Positions 58,893 to 64,000 of a DNA stretch of 64,000 nt are shown one piece after another. A program made the position numbers and the translations under genes. Position 1 is the stretch's first letter. Each line of letters begins with the position of its first letter. The notes under the pieces were generated by a model, which was given only the letters and a program-made list of their open reading frames with translations, did no database searches and was not told the origin of the DNA. The DNA is from Roseibium porphyridii (GTDB lineage: Bacteria > Pseudomonadota > Alphaproteobacteria > Rhizobiales > Stappiaceae). The stretch spans positions 3,948,001-4,012,000 of the forward strand of contig NZ_CP120863.1 of NCBI RefSeq assembly GCF_026191725.2, read 5' to 3'.

Positions 58893-61379
58893 TCAGGCCG
58901 CGTGGCCGTCTCCATTCCGGCGTGGTCCCTTGCCACCTGCAATCACCACTTCCACCTTTGCCCCGGTATTGTGCGCCAGGAGATTGGCAGCGCTTTGCAA
59001 TTCGTGCCCCTGGTCAGGAGCACTGGCGGCGATCAGAACCCTGTCCGCAAAACTCAGCATCCGCGCACTGGCCAGGGTTCCGTCAATGGCGCCCAGGTCA
59101 ACGACGATGGTTTCGTAAGTAGAATCAATCGCTTCCAGAGCAAGCTTAAACCGCTCAGCGTTGACCATGTCGTCGGTGATGACTTCTCGTCCCGCTTCAA
59201 TGATATGGGCCTTGGATCCCGCGTCCCGGTAGACGACCTTTGCGAACGGTGCATGGCCGGCAACAATATCGGCAAAGCCTTCAGCAGCTTTCGGATTGGA
59301 CTGTTCCGGAAAGACTTCCATGATCAATGCGGACCGACTGGAGCCTGCAGCTTTGCGAACAAGATCAAACGCCAGGTCGTGAGACAACGCGTCATCGTCG
59401 ACGCTCAGAACGACAATACGGCCACTTGGTTCGACTTCGTCTGCATAGGTTGCCGTAATGTCGTCTTCTTCGTTTTTCAGGCGGCGCTTTTTCCCAAGCG
59501 CTGCAGCTGCAATCGCACCCTTCGCCGTATCGAAGGCAGATTTCGAATCGCGCGGTGGAACATCGTCAGTGACTGGTTTCGGGTCTTCATCCACCTCGTT
59601 GCCACGCATGCTCCCGATCCAGTCAGGCGCGACGTCATGATCATAGCTGTTACGGTCACGAAGGCTGCGCCTCTTGCGCTTATTCTCACGGCCTGTCTGT
59701 GCTGACGTTTCGCCCTTGCCATCGAAACGATCGTGTGCGGCGCCAGCAGCGCTGTCGTCATTGTCGCCGAACGCGCCGGATCGCTGAGGCTCACGGAAAC
59801 CGGTGTCCATCCGATAGTTGGAAATGGTTTGGCCGTAGCCTCGCTCCCAACCAAAACTGTCGTCCGGTCCGGGGCCGATGTTTCTCGCGCGATCGGCTTC
59901 TGAAGAGGCAGACGCAACATGTCCGCCGGACTGGTCCTGCGAAGCGCCGGCAAATGCCGGTTCCACCTGGTTCATCCGGTAGAGCGCATTGCCACTCAAA
60001 AATTCACGCATCAGGACAAAGGCGCAACCGAGGATGAAAGTAACGAGTGCTGCGATTATCGTGCTGGACATGATTTTCGGGGAATCGGGCTCAACCGGAA
60101 CAGCGGCCTGGGAGATGACCCTTGCATCGGCCGGGAGTACCTGTGCCCGCAATCGCGAGTCTGCTTCCTGATAGCTTAGCAGCAGTTGATCAAGCTGCAT
60201 CGCCTTGGCATTCGCTTCTCGCTCCAGCTCGGCCAGACGCGCCTGATCCGCATTGGATTTTGCGGCAGCTGTCTTCAGACTGTCCAAACGCGTTTCCAGT
60301 GCCCTGGCCTGCTGCTCTGCGACCTTGGCGTCGTTTTCCAGGCCCTGCAGGATCTTGCGTGCCTCCGACCTGATCTGCCGGTCATAGTCGCCCAGTTGCG
60401 ACTGAAGCGCTTTCAGCTGCGGATGGCTTGGCAAAAGAGTGATGGACAGTTCGGCAATGTTGGACTGGATTTCCACCTGCCGTTCGCGCAAACGCTGGAT
60501 CAATGGAGAATTGAGAACATCGCTAGCGGTTTCAAGCGACCCACCTGAATTCAAAAGTTCGCGGATAAGATCTGCTTTGGCTTGCGATTCTGCCTTGGCA
60601 GCCTGAGCTGCGGAATAATCGCTGCTGGTCTCTGCCAGCTGCTGCTGGTTCAAAGGAATGTTGTCGGCACCGATGAGAAGGTCCGCCCGGGCCCTGAAGT
60701 CGGCCACAGCCTGCCTGGCAGCCTGCACTTCCTTGCGCAACTCGACAATCTGGGGCTCAAGCGCGGCTGAAGCCTGTTCCGTAGTCTGGCGCTTGGCGTT
60801 TGACTGCAGCAAAAGGTACTGGTCGATGATGGTGTTGGCGACTTTCGCTGCGAGCACAGGATTTTCAGCCGTATAATCAACGGCGATCACGCGTGACCCA
60901 TCGAGGCGATAGATATCCAGGTTCTCATAATAGTGCTTGAGCACCCTCTCCTCTTCGCTGTTGCCAGCTGAGGTAGTGCCCAGACCAATCATCGACAGCA
61001 GACCCTTGACCAGGCCGCCTGACCGTTGGGCTTCGAATTCGGGTATTGCAGCGAGGTTGAGTTTGCTGGCGACACGGCGAGCCAGATCAGCGGACATGAG
61101 GAGCTGCGCCTGGCTGGCGACACCTTCTGCGTCAAGCAGCGCTCGTTCTTCTTCCGCACCGCGCGCGGCGCCTGGAAAATTGTTGTCCGTGCTCTCGATA
61201 ATGATACGCGCTTCGCCTTTGTATTTCGGCGCAACGAACTGAAGTCCCAAGAAGACTGCAGCGGCAACGATCAGTGTCAGCGGCACGAGCCAGCTCAGGG
61301 ACCGTCCAATGGCGCGCAAAAGACCGCCCAGGTCCAGCGCCATGTCGTCGTCAGGAAGGGTCTGCCGCTCAGCATTCAT
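58893..61379 (-). CDS. GumC/Wzz-type polysaccharide export protein with degenerate kinase-like tail
   Basis: Inner-membrane polysaccharide co-polymerase of 828 residues. Wzz domain at the N-terminus (LGGLLRAIGRSLSWLVPLTL), a long coiled-coil region, second membrane segment near IMSSTIIAALVTFILGCAFV, then a disordered acidic/basic linker and a C-terminal domain resembling the tyrosine autokinase fold (GRIVVLSVDDDALSHDLAFD; ETIVVDLGAIDGTLA). The Walker A loop (GxxxxGK[S/T]) is absent, and there is no C-terminal tyrosine cluster, so the tail is probably not a kinase. GGAG lies nine bases before the ATG. HfsA/ExoP-like role in chain length and export. Confidence 0.9.
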   Translation of the reverse strand: MNAERQTLPDDDMALDLGGLLRAIGRSLSWLVPLTLIVAAAVFLGLQFVAPKYKGEARIIIESTDNNFPGAARGAEEERALLDAEGVASQAQLLMSADLARRVASKLNLAAIPEFEAQRSGGLVKGLLSMIGLGTTSAGNSEEERVLKHYYENLDIYRLDGSRVIAVDYTAENPVLAAKVANTIIDQYLLLQSNAKRQTTEQASAALEPQIVELRKEVQAARQAVADFRARADLLIGADNIPLNQQQLAETSSDYSAAQAAKAESQAKADLIRELLNSGGSLETASDVLNSPLIQRLRERQVEIQSNIAELSITLLPSHPQLKALQSQLGDYDRQIRSEARKILQGLENDAKVAEQQARALETRLDSLKTAAAKSNADQARLAELEREANAKAMQLDQLLLSYQEADSRLRAQVLPADARVISQAAVPVEPDSPKIMSSTIIAALVTFILGCAFVLMREFLSGNALYRMNQVEPAFAGASQDQSGGHVASASSEADRARNIGPGPDDSFGWERGYGQTISNYRMDTGFREPQRSGAFGDNDDSAAGAAHDRFDGKGETSAQTGRENKRKRRSLRDRNSYDHDVAPDWIGSMRGNEVDEDPKPVTDDVPPRDSKSAFDTAKGAIAAAALGKKRRLKNEEDDITATYADEVEPSGRIVVLSVDDDALSHDLAFDLVRKAAGSSRSALIMEVFPEQSNPKAAEGFADIVAGHAPFAKVVYRDAGSKAHIIEAGREVITDDMVNAERFKLALEAIDSTYETIVVDLGAIDGTLASARMLSFADRVLIAASAPDQGHELQSAANLLAHNTGAKVEVVIAGGKGPRRNGDGHAA

Positions 61380-61575
61380 CGTTAGAAACTCCAAAGTTCC
61401 GGCAAACTATGTCGAATTAGGGTAAGCGATCGGTTAAACTGTCCCAAATCCGGTCAGATCAGCTGTTAATTTTTTTCCGAGGGTTTCTTTCATCCCTCCA
61501 TTCAGTGTTTTTTCCTCTTCACCCTCAATTAACCATAACACGCGATGCTATCTCCGAATTGTAGGAGAGTCGTTG

Positions 61576-62133
61576 ATGCGAATGAGAGCGCTACTTGTCC
61601 TGGGCATCTGCCTGGGCCTTGCTGCTTGCAGCGGGTACAGGCAGCCGCCGACAGCATTTCATGAAACACTGACACAGCCTTATCTCTTGGATTCAAGCGA
61701 CAGGCTGCGCATCATCGTGTTTGGTCAGGATGACCTGTCCAACACCTATGTCGTTGATCAAGCTGGATATATTTCCTTTCCATTGGTTGGCAGCGTCGCG
61801 GCTCGCGGCAAGACTCAGCAAGGACTTGCTTCAGAGATTGCCGGTAAATTGCGGCAAGGTTTTATCCGCGACCCGGATGTCTCCGTGGAGATCGATACCT
61901 ATCGTCCGATCTTTTTGATGGGAGAGGTGCAAAATGCAGGCCAGTATAACTACGTGGCCGGCATGACAGTGCAAAATGCCATTGCCACAGCCGGTGGATT
62001 TTCGGCCAGGGCACAACAATCGAACGTCGATGTGACCCGTCAGATCAATGGTGAAATCCTAAACGGACGTGTGCCCATTTCGGACCCTGTCCGTCCCGGA
62101 GACACAATTTACGTCCGCGAACGCTATTTTTAG
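61576..62133 (+). CDS. Polysaccharide export lipoprotein (Wza-like)
   Basis: A 185-residue outer-membrane-directed lipoprotein of the polysaccharide export family. A signal sequence ends in the lipobox LAAC, with the acylated Cys at about residue 18. The Poly_export domain starts at YLLDSSDRLRIIVFGQDDLS and runs to GKLRQGFIRDPDVSVEIDTY; a short SLBB repeat follows (VQNAIATAGGFSARAQQSNV). AGGAGA lies six to seven bases before the ATG at 61576. Divergent from the GumC-like gene; HfsD-like role. Confidence 0.92.
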   Translation: MRMRALLVLGICLGLAACSGYRQPPTAFHETLTQPYLLDSSDRLRIIVFGQDDLSNTYVVDQAGYISFPLVGSVAARGKTQQGLASEIAGKLRQGFIRDPDVSVEIDTYRPIFLMGEVQNAGQYNYVAGMTVQNAIATAGGFSARAQQSNVDVTRQINGEILNGRVPISDPVRPGDTIYVRERYF

Positions 62134-62239
62134 AGATCCACGAAGTTAACCGCGGACTCACCTCCCTTTGCTAGTGTGCAGTTTCAGAGCTCCACAGGTT
62201 CAATAAGAAACCTGGGGGCGAGAACAGGGAAACTGCACC

Positions 62240-63472
62240 ATGACAACGACTCCCATGCGGATCGTGCATTGTGTTCGCTCGCCTATCGGCGGGATCTTCC
62301 GTCATATCCGCGATCTGGCAACAGCCCAGGCGGAAGCGGGACACGATGTCGGCTTAATTTGCGATAGCACTACGGGCAGCGCTTTCGACAATCGAGGCGT
62401 GGAAGAGCTTGAACCGAAGCTGGCTCTCGGCCTGGCTCGCTTTCCAATGCAGCGTCAGCTGACCTTCAAGGACCTTACCGCGACGCTTGCGCTTTATCGT
62501 CATATCCGTGACCTGAAACCGGATATCCTGCACGGCCATGGCGCCAAGGGCGGCGCATACGTGCGCCTGATCGGCAGCATTTTGAAGCTCCGCGGTCAGA
62601 AGGTGTCCCGCGTTTACTGTCCGCATGGCGGCAGCCTTCATTACGATCCGAACCGCTTCGAAGGCCGGATCTATCATACGATTGAAGGCATGCTTGGCCG
62701 TTTGACCGATGGGCTGGTTTTTGTCTCCGACTACGAAGCTGCGGCTTACGAAAGCAAGGTCGGACAACCCCGCGCGCTGTCCCGGATTGTCTATAACGGG
62801 CTGACGCCTGCCGAATTTGCACCGGTCAGCGTCGACGAGAGCGCCGGCGACTTCCTCTATATCGGTATGCTGCGTGATTTGAAGGGACCGGATCTCTTCA
62901 TTGAGGCACTCCACAATATCCGCCTGAAGACCGGCCAGGCACCGCGTGCACATATCGTCGGTGAAGGCCCGGATGAAGAGCGCTATCGAAATATGGTCAA
63001 AAGGTTCGACCTGGAACGTGCTGTCACGTTCCATGGCGCCCTGCCCGCCCGCGAAGCCTTCAAGCTTGCAAGAAATGTGGTGGTCCCCTCCCGCGCGGAG
63101 GCAATGCCTTACATCATCTTGGAAACTGTTGCTGCTGAACGCCCGTTGATCGCAACGCGCGTTGGCGGAATACCGGAGATCTTCGGCAGATATTCCAATC
63201 GACTGATCGAACCGGGACACATTGGCAAGCTGACCGTTGCGATGGAAGCGGCCCTTGACAGCCCTGAGCAGATGGCGGGCGAGGCAAAGGAACTTAGAAG
63301 CTGTCTGGCTGAGACGTTCTCGACCGAGCTGATGAATGATCGCATCACAACGCTCTACCAGGAGCTGAAAGGCATCAAACCGGCTGATCAGTCGGTTGCT
63401 GCTCCGGCAAACGGTCTTTCCGGTGTTGCGCGTGCGCAAACTGCGCTGGCGAGGTCGAGCAACAGATCATGA
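62240..63472 (+). CDS. Family 4 glycosyltransferase
   Basis: A 410-residue GT-B enzyme. The N-terminal half starts MRIVHCVRSPIGGIFRHIRD; the C-terminal GT4 domain has FLYIGMLRDLKGPDLFIEAL and the ExxxxxxE-like EAMPYIILETVAAERPLIAT, the donor-binding acid pair. GGGAA lies ten bases before the ATG. Its TGA overlaps the start of the next gene as ATGA, so the two are coupled. Probably adds a sugar during repeat-unit assembly in the adjacent polysaccharide pathway. Confidence 0.9.
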   Translation: MTTTPMRIVHCVRSPIGGIFRHIRDLATAQAEAGHDVGLICDSTTGSAFDNRGVEELEPKLALGLARFPMQRQLTFKDLTATLALYRHIRDLKPDILHGHGAKGGAYVRLIGSILKLRGQKVSRVYCPHGGSLHYDPNRFEGRIYHTIEGMLGRLTDGLVFVSDYEAAAYESKVGQPRALSRIVYNGLTPAEFAPVSVDESAGDFLYIGMLRDLKGPDLFIEALHNIRLKTGQAPRAHIVGEGPDEERYRNMVKRFDLERAVTFHGALPAREAFKLARNVVVPSRAEAMPYIILETVAAERPLIATRVGGIPEIFGRYSNRLIEPGHIGKLTVAMEAALDSPEQMAGEAKELRSCLAETFSTELMNDRITTLYQELKGIKPADQSVAAPANGLSGVARAQTALARSSNRS

Positions 63473-64000
63473 GCAGCCACGCCCTAAAACCGACGGACCC
63501 GATTGAGCCCAAGGCATTTGCTGCACAGACAGGTGCCGGCGCGAGCGCTGACGACCTGGACGACCGGTTGGAAAAGCAATTCCGGGAATCGCTTCAGGGC
63601 ATCACCGATCCCGACAATATCCAGAAATTGTCCGGAAACAGCTCCAGCTTGAGCGTGGAAGCAGCTGAAATTGCACAAGGTCTCGGTGGCAAGGGGCTTT
63701 CCGCGCCCGTTTTGTCCGGGTTTGTGCGCCTGGCCGACATTCTGCTGGTTGCCGGTTCTGCTTTGGTCGCAGCGTTTGCAGGTTCAGAACCTTCCGGTTT
63801 CGGGCTGGAAAACGTCTTTGCAATTGCTGCAGCGCTGCTGTTCACGCTGGCCTTTTTTCAGGCAGCGGATGTTTATCAGGTTCAGGTCATGCGCCAGGGC
63901 CTGTCCCAGCTTGGCCGCGTTGCTGCCGGCTGGACCCTTGTCTTTGCCATGTTCGCCCTGCTGCGCTCCACGACCGGGGTCGGCATCGGGCTGGCCGAGG
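63469..64000 (+). CDS. Polyprenyl glycosylphosphotransferase (N-terminal part only)
   Basis: Starts at an ATG overlapping the glycosyltransferase stop (ATGA) and runs off the window end after 177 complete codons. A hydrophilic N-terminus of about 80 residues is followed by membrane segments (FVRLADILLVAGSALVAAFA; NVFAIAAALLFTLAFFQAAD; VAAGWTLVFAMFALLRSTTG), the pattern of WbaP/HfsE-type initiating enzymes that load the first sugar phosphate onto undecaprenyl phosphate. The catalytic C-terminal domain is outside the window, so the call rests on topology and context. Confidence 0.7.
   Translation, partial: MSSHALKPTDPIEPKAFAAQTGAGASADDLDDRLEKQFRESLQGITDPDNIQKLSGNSSSLSVEAAEIAQGLGGKGLSAPVLSGFVRLADILLVAGSALVAAFAGSEPSGFGLENVFAIAAALLFTLAFFQAADVYQVQVMRQGLSQLGRVAAGWTLVFAMFALLRSTTGVGIGLAE

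Noticed and set aside
58902..59705. 267-codon plus-strand frame antisense to the GumC-like gene
   Set aside because: Shadow frame with Cys/Arg/His-rich composition inside a long coding sequence.
62354..63439. 361-codon minus-strand frame antisense to the GT4 gene
   Set aside because: Shadow of a well-supported glycosyltransferase; no start site or motif.
1..64000. tRNA, rRNA, CRISPR arrays, insertion sequences, prophage genes
   Set aside because: Looked for by eye on both strands; none recognised. A tRNAscan-SE, Infernal and ISfinder run would be needed to be certain.

Overview
The window looks like chromosomal DNA of a marine or host-associated alphaproteobacterium of the order Hyphomicrobiales. 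A Stappiaceae-like genome (Roseibium/Labrenzia group) is my best guess. This is an inference from the gene set (rpiA-DUF2059-gor order, aerobic corrinoid/tetrahydrofolate C1 module, DUF2842, DUF1194, CtaA, kbl-tdh) and from the moderately GC-rich, gene-dense layout. I saw no rRNA, tRNA, CRISPR array, insertion sequence, integrase or replication origin.

Layout. 0-13.4 kb: two tandem CHASE4-GGDEF diguanylate cyclases; a minus-strand gor/DUF2059/rpiA group; a soluble chemoreceptor with an intact PilZ domain; a phosphoglycolate phosphatase-like HAD enzyme; a DUF4139 protein; and two genes of unknown function. 13.5-20.1 kb: a glycan islet that reads more AT-rich than its surroundings. It holds a TPR/glycosyltransferase-like protein facing a four-gene minus-strand operon: a sialic-acid-synthase-like NeuB fused to a second TIM barrel, a GDP-mannose-dehydratase-like enzyme, a CMP-sugar transferase and a methyltransferase. 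20.1-28.0 kb: ferredoxin-NADP reductase, a GlxA-type AraC regulator, an orphan binding protein with a TSUP permease, a YcaQ/AlkX-like glycosylase, and a Cys-containing exported protein followed by a DoxX-like membrane protein.

28.1-37.4 kb: a nadM-nadV NAD-salvage operon with an unusually structured promoter and leader; the kbl-tdh threonine-degradation pair (Tdh lacks its structural-zinc cysteines); RidA-LysE with a divergent Lrp regulator; a VOC protein; a HTH-cupin regulator; and a short islet of unknown genes. 37.4-45.2 kb: a one-carbon module of formate-THF ligase, corrinoid protein, DUF1638, a small virulence-factor-family protein, MTHFR, methyl-THF:corrinoid methyltransferase and a RACo-type corrinoid activase. 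The substrate-specific (MttB-type) methyltransferase is not in the window. 45.3-56.4 kb: mixed housekeeping, including an orphan thioesterase with a carrier-like N-terminus, an enoyl-CoA hydratase, metY behind a structured leader, two short membrane proteins, ctaA and a peptidoglycan-binding-like protein. 56.4-64 kb: the left part of an exopolysaccharide locus whose gene content matches holdfast/unipolar-adhesin loci, with the last gene cut by the window end.

Connections between regions. The diguanylate cyclases, the PilZ chemoreceptor and the adhesin-like locus fit a motile-to-attached lifestyle, though only the first two are adjacent. The C1 module should oxidise methyl groups through tetrahydrofolate. 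Kbl/Tdh produce glycine. The most unusual items are the nadM leader, the metY leader, the NeuB-TIM fusion operon, the C1 module without a methyltransferase, and the pseudo-carrier thioesterase.
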